A stretch of DNA of 64,000 nt from Thermotoga sp. Ku-13t (GCF_011057685.1 NZ_LNFY01000009.1:181810-245809), one strand, 5' to 3'; numbered from the stretch's first letter, positions 26,571 to 35,254 are shown. Translations and numbers: made by a program. Notes: a model not told the origin generated them from the letters alone.

Positions 26571-27371
26571 TCACCCCCAGATTTGCTCTCTCAGCCATTT
26601 CATCGTCCGCATCATGGATGGCCCATCGTGTATGAGGTTCTTTCCAGCCTCTATTGTGGATTCTATCAGTTTCATGTCCCAGTTCCAACCTCTCGATGCG
26701 ACGAGCTCTTGCGGGTCGATGGGATATTCAGGTTCATGAAAGAAAATGACGAACCTCGGTCTTCGTGAACTCACTTCGTCCAGAGGGGGTACGAAGAACG
26801 CTTCGTTGACGTTCGAAAAGATGTTTTTCAGTCCTGCGTATTCAATGACGTCGTTCACGAAGCTCATACCACCGACGGTTCTCAGATGCCTCCCGAACCA
26901 CAGCTCCACATAGGCGGAAGGTTTGTCTTGATAGGTTTCACAACCTTCCAAAAACACCCTCTGCCATTCCATGACCAGTTCACGCGCAGCTTCCACGTCG
27001 TTCAAAAGACCACCCAGCAGCACCACGTTCTCCCACACGCCGTTGATGCTCCTTGGCAAAGGCAGGACGAAGACGGGAAAACCCTTCTGGATCAGATCGA
27101 GCGCCAGCCTCAATTGAACACCCGTGGTCGTGAGGATCAGATCCGGTTCGAGCGATCTCAGTTTCGAAAGATCGACGTTCAGATAGTCTCCAACCACCTC
27201 GGCATTGAGGTTTCTCACGTACCGTGCACAGTACTTCGACACCCCCACCACGCGGCTGCCATAACCCATCTCAAAGATTGTTTCGGTGAATCCTGAGACC
27301 AGGCTCACGATTCTCTCGATTCTGTCGGAAAGTTCAACCTTTTGCATGAGAGGTTCGCAGTAGATCTTCAC
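26571..27371 (-). CDS. BtuF/TroA-like binding protein without signal peptide
   Basis: The 266-residue protein has the fold pattern of iron-siderophore or cobalamin binding proteins (RIVSLVSGFTETIFEMG at the N-terminus, then LRSLEPDLILTT). It lacks any signal peptide or lipobox: the chain begins MKIYCEPLMQKVELSDR. It is therefore probably cytoplasmic. No ABC permease or ATPase for uptake lies nearby. The GTG start is preceded by GAGGTGTAGTAC and follows the ferritin-VIT stop by three bases. Confidence 0.75.
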   Translation of the reverse strand: MKIYCEPLMQKVELSDRIERIVSLVSGFTETIFEMGYGSRVVGVSKYCARYVRNLNAEVVGDYLNVDLSKLRSLEPDLILTTTGVQLRLALDLIQKGFPVFVLPLPRSINGVWENVVLLGGLLNDVEAARELVMEWQRVFLEGCETYQDKPSAYVELWFGRHLRTVGGMSFVNDVIEYAGLKNIFSNVNEAFFVPPLDEVSSRRPRFVIFFHEPEYPIDPQELVASRGWNWDMKLIESTIEAGKNLIHDGPSMMRTMKWLREQIWG

Positions 27372-27374
27372 GTA

Positions 27375-28223
27375 CTACACCTCTATGTTGAAAAACTTTC
27401 GTGCCAGCAGCCCTATGAAGAACGAAACGGCCGCGACGCCCATGCTGATCGAGAGCATCTCCAGGAAGTTCTTCTTGAAGTTTTCTTCTTTGACCACGGA
27501 CACGAAGAAGGTGAAGACGAATATCACAAAAATCGCGTTCGCTATGGTCCAGCAGAGCGACACAATGGGACGGTTCAGAACGATGTATGGAAAGACCAGA
27601 AACAGTACCGTGATCAGGTACGCGATGCCGGTGTAGAGGGCGGACCTCAAAGGCTTCTTGTTTCCACCTTCAGACTTCCGCGACAGATAGTCCGATGCGG
27701 ACATGGAGAGTGCCGCGGCGAGTCCCGTGATGATACCGGACAGCGCCACTATCTTTGCGTTCTGTATCGCTAACGTTAAACCTGCGAGCGCGCCCGTCAG
27801 TTCCACGAGCGCGTCGTTCAGACCAAGAACCATCGAACCTATGTACTCGATCCTCTCTTCGTCTATAAGCTTGAGCAACAATTTTTCGTGTTCCTCTTCG
27901 TCGCTCAGCAGTTCCGTTTGCCCGATGTCGCTGTACTTTTTCTGAGCCTTTTCTTCGCTCTGCTCCATCAGCTTCAAGGTGAAGGTTATACCTAAAAGCT
28001 TCACGAGGAAAAGATAGAAAATCACCTTCCACCAGCTCGGTGTTATGTCGGTCTGCGTGAAGTTTTTCAGCTTCCTGTAGTGCGCCAGCTCATCTTTCGC
28101 GATCTTCGAGAGAACTTCTGAGTTCTTCTCATCCATTCTGGCAAGTTTTGAATAGACTATGTATTCAGTCATCTCTGCCTTCTGCATTTTTAAGAAGACG
28201 GCTTTATCATCGCTCGATCCCAA
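27375..28223 (-). CDS. ferritin-like/VIT1 membrane iron transporter
   Basis: The N-terminal 120 residues form a ferritin-like helical domain with carboxylate/histidine motifs (DELAHYRKL and DEEEHEKLL). The C-terminal part is a VIT1/CCC1-type iron/manganese transporter (MVLGLNDALVELTGALAGL and five helices). This resembles membrane-bound ferritin (MbfA) iron exporters. A TTG at 28223 lies behind GGGAGGGAAAAGT and is preferred to the ATG at 28238, which has no ribosome site. Its promoter diverges from the encapsulin operon. Confidence 0.85.
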   Translation of the reverse strand: MGSSDDKAVFLKMQKAEMTEYIVYSKLARMDEKNSEVLSKIAKDELAHYRKLKNFTQTDITPSWWKVIFYLFLVKLLGITFTLKLMEQSEEKAQKKYSDIGQTELLSDEEEHEKLLLKLIDEERIEYIGSMVLGLNDALVELTGALAGLTLAIQNAKIVALSGIITGLAAALSMSASDYLSRKSEGGNKKPLRSALYTGIAYLITVLFLVFPYIVLNRPIVSLCWTIANAIFVIFVFTFFVSVVKEENFKKNFLEMLSISMGVAAVSFFIGLLARKFFNIEV

Positions 28224-28242
28224 ACTTTTCCCTCCCATTCAA

Positions 28243-28271
28243 ATTCTAAATCTAATTCGTTGAACGAACAA
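28243..28271 (-). promoter_or_regulatory. promoter of the ferritin-VIT operon
   Basis: On the minus strand TTGTTC and TAGAAT are separated by 17 bases, about 20 bases before the TTG start. Confidence 0.6.
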
Positions 28272-28333
28272 CTCCAGGAGTCTGGAACCGTGTTTTTTCT
28301 CAAAGCCTAATGAATGATTTTGATCCATTTTTG

Positions 28334-28342
28334 TGTTAAAAT
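28334..28342 (+). promoter_or_regulatory. extended -10 promoter of the encapsulin operon
   Basis: TGT TAAAAT forms an extended -10 element 18 bases before the ATG of the ferritin-like cargo gene. Confidence 0.5.
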
Positions 28343-28359
28343 CGAGAAGGGGTGATAGA

Positions 28360-28701
28360 ATGCCTGAATTCGTCAATCCTTTCAGTGGAAAAGTTCCCGA
28401 CAGGAAGCTCACACTATCAGAACTCATCCGTGCCATAAGGTTGAACATCGCTGCCGAGCACGAAGCGGTCCATCAGTACATGGCGATCGCCGATGCGACG
28501 GATCATCCGCTGGCCAGAAAGGTCCTCATCGACATAGCCAACGAAGAGAGGGTGCACATCGGTGAGTTCACGAAGCTTCTGGACATACTCACGAAAGACG
28601 AAACCAAGTTCATGGAAGAAGGGTTCAAAGAGGTCGAACAACTAATGGCTGAAGGAGACGATGAGGAACCAACCGTTGGTTCGCTGAAAGAAGGTGATTG
28701 A
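28360..28701 (+). CDS. encapsulin-associated ferritin-like cargo protein
   Basis: This 113-residue protein is a short ferritin-like helical hairpin: IRLNIAAEHEAVHQYM followed by IANEERVHIGEF supplies the E, E, ExxH-type metal ligands. After an acidic linker the C-terminus reads EEPTVGSLKEGD. TVGSLK matches the known encapsulin cargo-loading peptide pattern (LTVGSLR-like). The ATG at 28360 has GAAGGGGTGATAGA upstream. It is translated just ahead of the shell gene (GTG two bases after TGA), so it is the likely iron-oxidising cargo. Confidence 0.88.
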   Translation: MPEFVNPFSGKVPDRKLTLSELIRAIRLNIAAEHEAVHQYMAIADATDHPLARKVLIDIANEERVHIGEFTKLLDILTKDETKFMEEGFKEVEQLMAEGDDEEPTVGSLKEGD

Positions 28702-28702
28702 C

Positions 28703-29488
28703 GTGGCGAACAGGTATTTGATGCAGGAAGAGGCACCAATAAGTGAGGAACTGTGGAAGCTGTTGAACGAATCCCTGCTGGAACTCGCGAAGGCGAACCT
28801 CACGGGAAGGAAGATTTTGAACCTCGTTGGACCGCTCGGTGTCGGTGTCAAGCAGGTTTCTTTTGCAGACGAAAAGCTTGAGAACGGTGTTTTCGTCTCG
28901 AAGAGTCTGCCACTCTACTATGTGCATAAAACGTTCGAGCTCTCCGTGAGGGATATCGCCGCGTTCGAAAGAGAAAAGGTCACGATCGATCTTTCGGATT
29001 TCACCAGGGCGGTGCTGGAATGTGTTCAATTCGAAGAGAAGCTGATCTTCCACGGCATAGCTGACCAGAAGGGGCTCTTGAGCCTAGCAAGTGTGGAAGT
29101 GAACTTGAGCGACTGGAAGAAGGTTGGTCAGGCGGCAGAGGACATAATTGCGGCGATCACGAAGCTGGATGAGGCGGGCTTTCACGGTCCTTATCTGCTC
29201 GCGCTGTCTCCTGACAGGTACAACAAACTGTTCAGAAGGTACGAAAGTGGCAACCAGACGGAGATGGAACACCTGCTCACGATGGTCAAAAAGATCTACA
29301 AGGCACCCATCTTGCAGAATTCCGGAGTGCTGATCTGCGATTCTCCGCTCTACGCTTCTCTGATCCTCGGTCAGGATCTGTCGATAGGTTTCATCGGTCC
29401 GAAGGACCACACTCTGGAGTTCTACGTTTCTGAGAGCGTAGCGTTGCTCGTGAAAGAACCCAGTTCGATATGCGCACTGAGGGGCTGA
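28703..29488 (+). CDS. encapsulin shell protein
   Basis: Encapsulins form HK97-fold protein shells around cargo enzymes. The 261-residue length and order of motifs fit: SEELWKLLNES near the N-terminus, LTGRKILNLVGPLG, KSLPL, FEEKLIFHG and the C-terminal LILGQDLSIGF with LEFYVSESVALLV. The GTG at 28703 lies five bases after AAGGTGA and right after the cargo stop codon; the frame from 28694 overlaps that site. The gene ends on a perfect palindromic terminator shared with csaB. Confidence 0.92.
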   Translation: MANRYLMQEEAPISEELWKLLNESLLELAKANLTGRKILNLVGPLGVGVKQVSFADEKLENGVFVSKSLPLYYVHKTFELSVRDIAAFEREKVTIDLSDFTRAVLECVQFEEKLIFHGIADQKGLLSLASVEVNLSDWKKVGQAAEDIIAAITKLDEAGFHGPYLLALSPDRYNKLFRRYESGNQTEMEHLLTMVKKIYKAPILQNSGVLICDSPLYASLILGQDLSIGFIGPKDHTLEFYVSESVALLVKEPSSICALRG

Positions 29489-29498
29489 TCAGCCCCTC
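29479..29498. terminator. shared palindromic terminator between encapsulin and csaB
   Basis: A 20-base perfect palindrome (eight-base arms GAGGGGCT around GATC) covers the stop codons of both convergent genes, which abut at 29488/29489. T-rich sequence follows in the plus direction, so it should end transcripts from the left; function from the right is less certain. Confidence 0.7.
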
Positions 29499-30487
29499 TT
29501 CTTTCTCCTCGAGATGGTTCTCAGAAGGTTGATCGCTTCCTGACGCATCTTCGTGAAATCTTCGATCATGTTCCTCGCTTCGAGCTTGATGTCTTTCAGC
29601 CTAACCATGGCGAGCACGATCTGCGCCGGGTCTTCTTTCAGGCAGAAACCTTCGTATTTAGGAAGGTATCTTTCGAGGAACCTCTTGCTCTTCGAGCTGT
29701 TCAGAGAAATGAACGGTGAGCCGGTCAGAGACGACAGAAGACAACCGTGCAGACGTTGCGATACAACGAGCGAGGAAGAAAGAAGGTCTTTCAAGGGTTC
29801 ATGGGAGACTGGCAGTCTGTATTTTTTTGCCATTTTCAGACACGCAGGCTCGTCCTGAGGGCTCAGTGGGACGAGGATGGGTTCGAAGCCATAGAGCTTC
29901 GCCGATTCTATTATCAGATCGAGGTCGAATTCTTTCTTCAGGCACAGACTGATTTTTTTCTGTTTCTCCTGAGGTTGTAGATATTCCACAGCCCCGATCG
30001 CAAGGTCTGTTCCGAGAAAAGCATTCTTCGCACCGACGAGTCTGGCGTACCTGTAACTCACCCTGTCGCGGGCGATGAAAAAAACGTTCTTGCTGCGCAG
30101 GATGTTCCTCACGAGGCATCTGGAGATCCCGTGCTTCAGAGGTCCCAGGCTGTTCGCAAGGAGCAGTACAGGTTTGTTTAAGATCAGCGCGGCGTAGATT
30201 ATGGAACAGTAGTAAATCAAACTCTTCAAGCTCGTTTCGTCCTGAAGGATTCCTCCTCCACCGCACACAATCACTTTGCTTCTCAGAATTGCTCCGAGAA
30301 CCTTTGCAGGGTTGAACCTGTCGATGGGAACTACGCCTGGCCGAGAGAAACTTCTGAGCTTTTCTTTTCTCAGCAGAAGATAGATCCTTTCAAAGCCTGC
30401 TTCTTTGAGGATTTTGATGCTCTCTTCGCAGAGCAGTTCGTCTCCAAGGTTGTCGTAGCCGTAATAACCGAACAACGTGGCTGTCAT
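29489..30487 (-). CDS. csaB: CsaB-like polysaccharide pyruvyl transferase
   Basis: The protein belongs to the polysaccharide pyruvyl transferase family and starts with the typical FGYYGYDNLGDELL motif. The mid-region has VIVCGGGGILQDETS, and a C-terminal SQRLHGCLLSSLTGSPF carries the conserved RLHG. CsaB adds ketal pyruvate to secondary wall polymers that anchor S-layer proteins, which would suit the sheath-bearing Thermotogales. The ATG at 30487 follows a GGGGAG site by ten bases. 332 residues. Confidence 0.85.
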   Translation of the reverse strand: MTATLFGYYGYDNLGDELLCEESIKILKEAGFERIYLLLRKEKLRSFSRPGVVPIDRFNPAKVLGAILRSKVIVCGGGGILQDETSLKSLIYYCSIIYAALILNKPVLLLANSLGPLKHGISRCLVRNILRSKNVFFIARDRVSYRYARLVGAKNAFLGTDLAIGAVEYLQPQEKQKKISLCLKKEFDLDLIIESAKLYGFEPILVPLSPQDEPACLKMAKKYRLPVSHEPLKDLLSSSLVVSQRLHGCLLSSLTGSPFISLNSSKSKRFLERYLPKYEGFCLKEDPAQIVLAMVRLKDIKLEARNMIEDFTKMRQEAINLLRTISRRKKRG

Positions 30488-30547
30488 CAAGGAAAAGCAT
30501 CTCCCCAGCGAGAACTATCAAGTGAATTATACCGGAGGTGTTCGGAG

Positions 30548-31294
30548 TTGATAAAGGCCCTGAACGATCGGATCGTCGTCATCGGTGCGGAAGGTTCATC
30601 GAACGTGACGGCTGTTTTGACTAAAGATGGCGTTGTCATAGTTGACACATCGCTTTTCCCGGAAAAAGCCCGGAAAGTGAAAGAGCTCGTGAACGACTTT
30701 TTCAAAAGGCCGATCGGTGTCGTTGTGAACACGCACTATCATCCAGATCACACCTTTGGAAACGTCGCTTTCGAAGAATTCAAAATAGTCTCGAGTGAGC
30801 TCACGAAGTCATTCATGGAATCGTTCGACGAAGAGTACCTGTCGAAGTTGCCATCGATCGATAAGATCGTCACCCCCAACTTCCTGTTCGATGAAGAATA
30901 CGAGGACAGGAACCTGCTGATCAAAAGGTTGGGTGGTCACACACCCGATTCTTCCATCATCTTCTTCAAGCAGGAAAGGCTCGTGGTCACGGGCGATCTG
31001 CTGTTCAACGGGTTTCATCCCGAAATCGTTGCCGACAGCGATCTGGATGCGTGGATCGACGCTTTGAAATTCATCGAGACGTTGAAACCAATCTGGATCG
31101 TTCCAGGTCACGGTGAGATCGCGAATACGGAGAGTCTCAGGGCGATGGAGCGTTATTTGATGAAAATGAAGAGGCTCATCGAGGGAGCTGTGAACCTTCA
31201 GGACGTCATGTCGGACGAGAATTTTTCGAAGAGGAAGTTTCCAGAGCTCTTCGGATGGAGCCTGGAGAACCTTCTGCATCAGCGCGGGAGCTGA
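30548..31294 (+). CDS. metallo-beta-lactamase-fold hydrolase
   Basis: The 248-residue protein has the di-metal motif THYHPDHTFGN near residue 61, followed by GGHTPDSS, VTGDLLFNG and PGHGEI. The layout is that of class B-type metallohydrolases (glyoxalase II/lactamase group); the substrate cannot be named. The TTG start sits seven bases after GGAGGTG. Its 3' end overlaps the convergent secreted-protein gene by 16 bases. Confidence 0.82.
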   Translation: MIKALNDRIVVIGAEGSSNVTAVLTKDGVVIVDTSLFPEKARKVKELVNDFFKRPIGVVVNTHYHPDHTFGNVAFEEFKIVSSELTKSFMESFDEEYLSKLPSIDKIVTPNFLFDEEYEDRNLLIKRLGGHTPDSSIIFFKQERLVVTGDLLFNGFHPEIVADSDLDAWIDALKFIETLKPIWIVPGHGEIANTESLRAMERYLMKMKRLIEGAVNLQDVMSDENFSKRKFPELFGWSLENLLHQRGS

Positions 31295-31878
31295 AAGTAA
31301 TCGTCTGTCCTCGCGTTGAGCACCAGTTTATTGATCTTCACGCTTATCTTCTCTTCTTCGGACGGGCTGAGTATCTCGATCGATTTCAACTGTGAGTCTC
31401 TGATTTCGAGTCTCACTTTGATGGGTTCTTCCACCTGCTGCGCCACGAGTTTTGAAAATGTCAGGACGAGATAGCCATCTTCCGACCTCACACCGACCAG
31501 AGGTGTTTGCAACAATCTGAGTGCTGACAGAACAGATTGCACTATGTAAACGGTTGGTATGTCGATAGTTTCAAAGTCTTGCGATGTTCCGGTGCCGAAC
31601 ACGAGCCTCTTGATGCGTGAGAGATACATGAACGACAGATTCGAAAGAAAATCTGGTTTCTTCACAAGAAAATAAAAGTCCTCAAGGTTCCTGACCACGA
31701 GCAAACAAGATGTGTAAAAAATCCTGTTTTCACCGTTCTGCTTTATTTCCGCCGTCAGATCGAAATCCACAACGAAGTCCCTGACGCCTGCCAGCTGCTC
31801 GACAAGATCGAAGAGATAGTTTGCGGAGAAAGAGAGTACCGAGCAAACGACGAGCAAAGCGGTGAAGTATTTTTTCAT
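31279..31878 (-). CDS. secreted LolA-like protein at the end of the flagellar operon
   Basis: MKKYFTALLVVCSVLSFSA is a signal peptide. The rest (about 180 residues) alternates strands and resembles the LolA/LppX-type outer-membrane lipoprotein carrier fold (VRDFVVDFDLTAEIKQNG), but identity is weak by eye. Its start overlaps the fliY stop by four bases, so it is co-translated with the motor switch genes. A role in envelope or flagellar assembly is only inference. Confidence 0.6.
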   Translation of the reverse strand: MKKYFTALLVVCSVLSFSANYLFDLVEQLAGVRDFVVDFDLTAEIKQNGENRIFYTSCLLVVRNLEDFYFLVKKPDFLSNLSFMYLSRIKRLVFGTGTSQDFETIDIPTVYIVQSVLSALRLLQTPLVGVRSEDGYLVLTFSKLVAQQVEEPIKVRLEIRDSQLKSIEILSPSEEEKISVKINKLVLNARTDDYFQLPR

Positions 31879-32876
31879 ACGCCGTTCGTTTCCCTTATTG
31901 AATAGAGTCTCTGCTTCGGACTCACTATTTCCGTGATCCTCACGCCGAAGTTTTCGTCTATGACGACAACCTCTCCGCGCGCTATCAACCGGCCGTTGAC
32001 AAGCACGTCCACAGGCTCACCGGTGAGTTTGTCCAGTTCTATGAGCGATCCGACCGTCAGATCCAAGACCTGCTTCAGGGTCATGCGCGCCCTGCCGAGT
32101 TCCACAACGATCTTCAAAGGCACATCGAAGAGCAGCTCGAGCTTCTGCTGGATCTCAGTTGGTTGCAACGGGACCTCCGCTTCAGCCGGTGTGAACTCTT
32201 CGAACTTCGCAGGCTGAACCTTGACTTTCTCTTGCTTCTTTTCTTTCGGAAAGAGCTTTTCGTTGACTTCTCTGAGGGCTGTCAGCTGTGCGAACAGCCA
32301 CAGACTGGACGGGGAAGAGTTTTCCATTTCCACCCGGCACTCAGCGCACACCAGGAGTTCTGTGGGATTGAAGAGCATGCTGATCTTTTCGATATCGTCC
32401 ACGGGCTTGATGTCGAGTTTTGCCAGAGAAACTTTGCCTTTCGCCTTTTCAGCCAGGAGCGTCAGGCTCGCACCGATCATCTGGTTCAACGCTTCGTTCA
32501 GTGCGCTGAGCTTTATATCGTCAATGTTCTGATCGGTGGGTTCACCCGAGCCACCCATCATGAGATCGACTATCCTCAGCACCAGCGACGCGGGCATCGC
32601 TATGGATATGTTCAGTTGCAAAGCTTCGCTGAGCTTGATGTTGGCAAGGACGATCCTTTCTGTCGCCTTTGTGATGAAGTCTTTCAGAGACGTCTGCGTT
32701 ACTTGAGCGATTTTTATCCGCGTTTCTCTCCCAACGATCATGCCGAGAGCGGAAGAAGCGGGATCGAAGATCAACGTGACTATGCTTTCTATCGTCTTCT
32801 TATCCTCTTCCGGGAGCGATTCTGAAAAGCTTTTCAGCAACGCGTCAAGTTCGTCCTGAGAGAGGAAATCGCTCAT
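31875..32876 (-). CDS. fliY: flagellar motor switch phosphatase FliY/FliN
   Basis: FliY is a C-ring protein and in many bacteria also a CheY-P phosphatase. The N-terminal CheY-binding-type peptide (SQDELDALL) is followed by a CheC/CheX-like domain (about 30-210), a charged linker and a C-terminal SpoA/FliN domain (about 245-330; FDVPLKIVVELGRARMTLKQ). It overlaps fliM by four bases. The length of 333 residues fits the CheC-FliN fusion form. Confidence 0.93.
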   Translation of the reverse strand: MSDFLSQDELDALLKSFSESLPEEDKKTIESIVTLIFDPASSALGMIVGRETRIKIAQVTQTSLKDFITKATERIVLANIKLSEALQLNISIAMPASLVLRIVDLMMGGSGEPTDQNIDDIKLSALNEALNQMIGASLTLLAEKAKGKVSLAKLDIKPVDDIEKISMLFNPTELLVCAECRVEMENSSPSSLWLFAQLTALREVNEKLFPKEKKQEKVKVQPAKFEEFTPAEAEVPLQPTEIQQKLELLFDVPLKIVVELGRARMTLKQVLDLTVGSLIELDKLTGEPVDVLVNGRLIARGEVVVIDENFGVRITEIVSPKQRLYSIRETNGV

Positions 32877-33856
32877 TCTTCCACCTCCGGTTCGATGATC
32901 TTGGTGATCCTCACAGCCCTGTAGCCTTTGTAAGTTCCGGGTCTCGCCAGAAACTTGGGCTTACCCTGAACGTTCACCACGATGTCTTCGTCTTTGTGGG
33001 ACTTCAATCTGATCACATCCCCAACTTCCAGTTCCAGCACTTCCCGCACCGTCAGAATCGCTTCGCCGAGCACCGCACTCAAAACGGTGCTCATCTGGTT
33101 CAGGTTGGTCAGCAGATCCTTTTGCAGTTTTTCGGAAATCTGTTCTTTCTTAGCCACCTTGAACCAGTTACGGGAACTCAATCGGTCCATGAACGGTTCC
33201 GTTAGAGATGACGGCCAGCATACGTTCATGAAACCTTCAGTCTTTCCAATGGTCAGGAAGAGGGAAACCAGAAGGACCATCTCGCTCGGCGGGGCTATCT
33301 GTACGAACTGCGGATTGTTCTCGATGCTCTCTATCGTCGGCGAGAAACTGAAGACGTCGCTCCATGCCTGTGCCAGGTTCGCAAGGATGTTCATGATCTC
33401 CTTTCTCATGATGCTTATCTCTATCTCTGAAGGGGGTCGCTTGACGTTCGGAATGCCAGGTCCTCCGAGGATCAGATCCAGGATCGTGTAAAACAGCTCG
33501 AGGTTCATTTCGAGAATCGCACTACCAGCAAATTCGGGAGCCGAAAAAACAACTATGAACGCTGGGGCTGGCAAAGACCTTATGAACTCTTCGTAGGTGA
33601 TCTGGTCTATGCTCGCCAGGTTTATGCTCACGAAGGTTCTCACTCTACCAGACAGGTAAGTTGAGACCGAGCGCGCGAAGTTCTCATGTATCATGTCGAA
33701 CACGCGGATGTGTTCCTTCGAAAATTTGCTTGGTCTTCTGAAATCGTAGACCTTGACCTTCTTTTCTTCCCGCTTAATTTCCTCGGCCGAGAGTTCTCCA
33801 GATTTCAGTGCCTGCAACAGCCGATCTATTTCATCCTGGCTGAGGATGTCGGACAA
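32873..33856 (-). CDS. fliM: flagellar motor switch protein FliM
   Basis: FliM is the C-ring protein that binds CheY-P. The N-terminal SQDEIDRLLQ peptide, the CheC-like middle (GRVRTFVSINLASIDQITYEEF; FIVVFSAPEF) and the C-terminal SpoA domain (LELEVGDVIRLKSHKDEDI) are all present in 327 residues. It lies between fliL (14-base gap) and fliY. Confidence 0.95.
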   Translation of the reverse strand: MSDILSQDEIDRLLQALKSGELSAEEIKREEKKVKVYDFRRPSKFSKEHIRVFDMIHENFARSVSTYLSGRVRTFVSINLASIDQITYEEFIRSLPAPAFIVVFSAPEFAGSAILEMNLELFYTILDLILGGPGIPNVKRPPSEIEISIMRKEIMNILANLAQAWSDVFSFSPTIESIENNPQFVQIAPPSEMVLLVSLFLTIGKTEGFMNVCWPSSLTEPFMDRLSSRNWFKVAKKEQISEKLQKDLLTNLNQMSTVLSAVLGEAILTVREVLELEVGDVIRLKSHKDEDIVVNVQGKPKFLARPGTYKGYRAVRITKIIEPEVEE

Positions 33857-33870
33857 GCACCATCACCCCT

Positions 33871-34374
33871 TCACTCGACGGAGCTGATGGCCTTTATGTA
33901 CAGATAGACCCCTATGACTCCGAGCCTTTCTCTCTCACCCGTGAACCCGGTGACCTCGTTCACCATGGCTCGTATCTGTTTCTTGAGCAGTTCTATGCCT
34001 GCGGCCGTGTTGAGCTCCGATTTCTCCTTGCTCAGGAATATGAGCATGAGACTGTCCATGATCATGTCTCTGCGCTCCGCGATCGCGGCCCGGCACGCAT
34101 CGCTCGCCACCGTCAACGTTAAAGAATCTATCACGGCCACTTCCTTTCCACCCTTGAGCATGAACGTTGTGTAGGTGCCGGGTTGAATGACCACTGCCTT
34201 GATCTCGGTTGGGGCTTGCTGAACTGTTTGCTGTTTTGGCTGTGTCAGGTTCGTGCCCAGCAGCATGATCGTGACAGCGGTTGCACCAATGGCAACAACG
34301 GCCGGAACGATGATCGACATCAGTAAACCACCTATGCCCCTCTTCTTGGTTTCCTTGACCTCTTCGTCAGCCAC
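33871..34374 (-). CDS. fliL: flagellar basal body-associated protein FliL
   Basis: FliL is a single-pass inner membrane protein near the stator. A 20-residue cytoplasmic tail, one helix (about 20-40) and a periplasmic domain of about 120 residues are seen, ending in the usual LKKQIRAMVNEVTG pattern. It starts at GTG seven bases after AGGTGATG-type sequence, ten bases behind motB. 167 residues. Confidence 0.88.
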   Translation of the reverse strand: MADEEVKETKKRGIGGLLMSIIVPAVVAIGATAVTIMLLGTNLTQPKQQTVQQAPTEIKAVVIQPGTYTTFMLKGGKEVAVIDSLTLTVASDACRAAIAERRDMIMDSLMLIFLSKEKSELNTAAGIELLKKQIRAMVNEVTGFTGERERLGVIGVYLYIKAISSVE

Positions 34375-34384
34375 TCGTCATCAC

Positions 34385-35254
34385 CTACTTTGCCCTCTCG
34401 CGTTTTATGAGTATGTCTATCCTGCGGTAAACGTTCCGCAACTGGTTCAGACGGGCTTCGTAACGATTATCCAGCTCGCTCATCGAGGCTGTGTACTGCT
34501 CTCTCGAGATCTCTCCGGCTCTGAATTTTTCCAGGAGCAGGTTCCTTTCGATCTCTATTTCTTTCTGGAGAGTCTCTATCTCTTTTCTTATCGGCCAGTC
34601 TCCCATTCCTATAGGGTAGAACCTCTGAGGATCGTAGAAGTAGTCCGGGTCAAACCTGCCCGCCCTGACGTCTGCCAGTCTTTCAACAGCCCTGCGACGT
34701 TTCAATTCGTCCGTAAAAAATTGTATAACACTCGCGGCCCTCGCACTGCTCAAATGCCAGTTCGAAACGTAGATGGAATCTGCCGGGACCGGCCGATCGT
34801 CGGCATAGCCATAAACCTGTATCACGTTCGTCGTGTGCTCGATGATCAGAGAACCAATCCTTCCGAGCAACGTCTTCGCCTCGATTGTGAGCTTGGCACT
34901 CGCGGGCTCGAAGAACGCCATGTCCTGCATGATTATGACCGTACCTTCGTCCCTTTCCTGTATCGTGATCTTGCCCTTGTATTCTTCGGCGATCCTCATG
35001 AGTTCTTCGTAAACTCCCCGTCTTGAGGTGATGAGGGGTTCCTCTGCCAGGCTCTTTCCGCCCGTCAGAACGCTCGGTGGCATTCCCGTGAGAGGTGATC
35101 TCAGACCGACAGTGATCTGCTGGAACTTTCCGGGACTTATTGTGGACATGGAGAACAAAAGCACGAAGAACGTCAAAAGCAGTGTCACCATGTCACCGTA
35201 GGTGGTGAGCCAGCTCGCCTTCGGTGCCTCGTAGCTTCTCTTCTTTCGAGGCAT
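34385..35254 (-). CDS. motB: flagellar motor stator protein MotB with enlarged OmpA-like domain
   Basis: MotB anchors the stator to peptidoglycan. The single helix starts after WLTTYGD and carries the proton/sodium-binding aspartate at residue 21. The OmpA-like domain (about 105-289) has GYADDRP, SNWHLSSARA and RRIDILI. About 50 mostly charged helical residues (roughly 223-275, including EISREQY) are inserted before the final RRIDI motif, and a smaller insert precedes RFYPIGMGD. It follows motA with a one-base overlap. Confidence 0.9.
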   Translation of the reverse strand: MPRKKRSYEAPKASWLTTYGDMVTLLLTFFVLLFSMSTISPGKFQQITVGLRSPLTGMPPSVLTGGKSLAEEPLITSRRGVYEELMRIAEEYKGKITIQERDEGTVIIMQDMAFFEPASAKLTIEAKTLLGRIGSLIIEHTTNVIQVYGYADDRPVPADSIYVSNWHLSSARAASVIQFFTDELKRRRAVERLADVRAGRFDPDYFYDPQRFYPIGMGDWPIRKEIETLQKEIEIERNLLLEKFRAGEISREQYTASMSELDNRYEARLNQLRNVYRRIDILIKRERAK

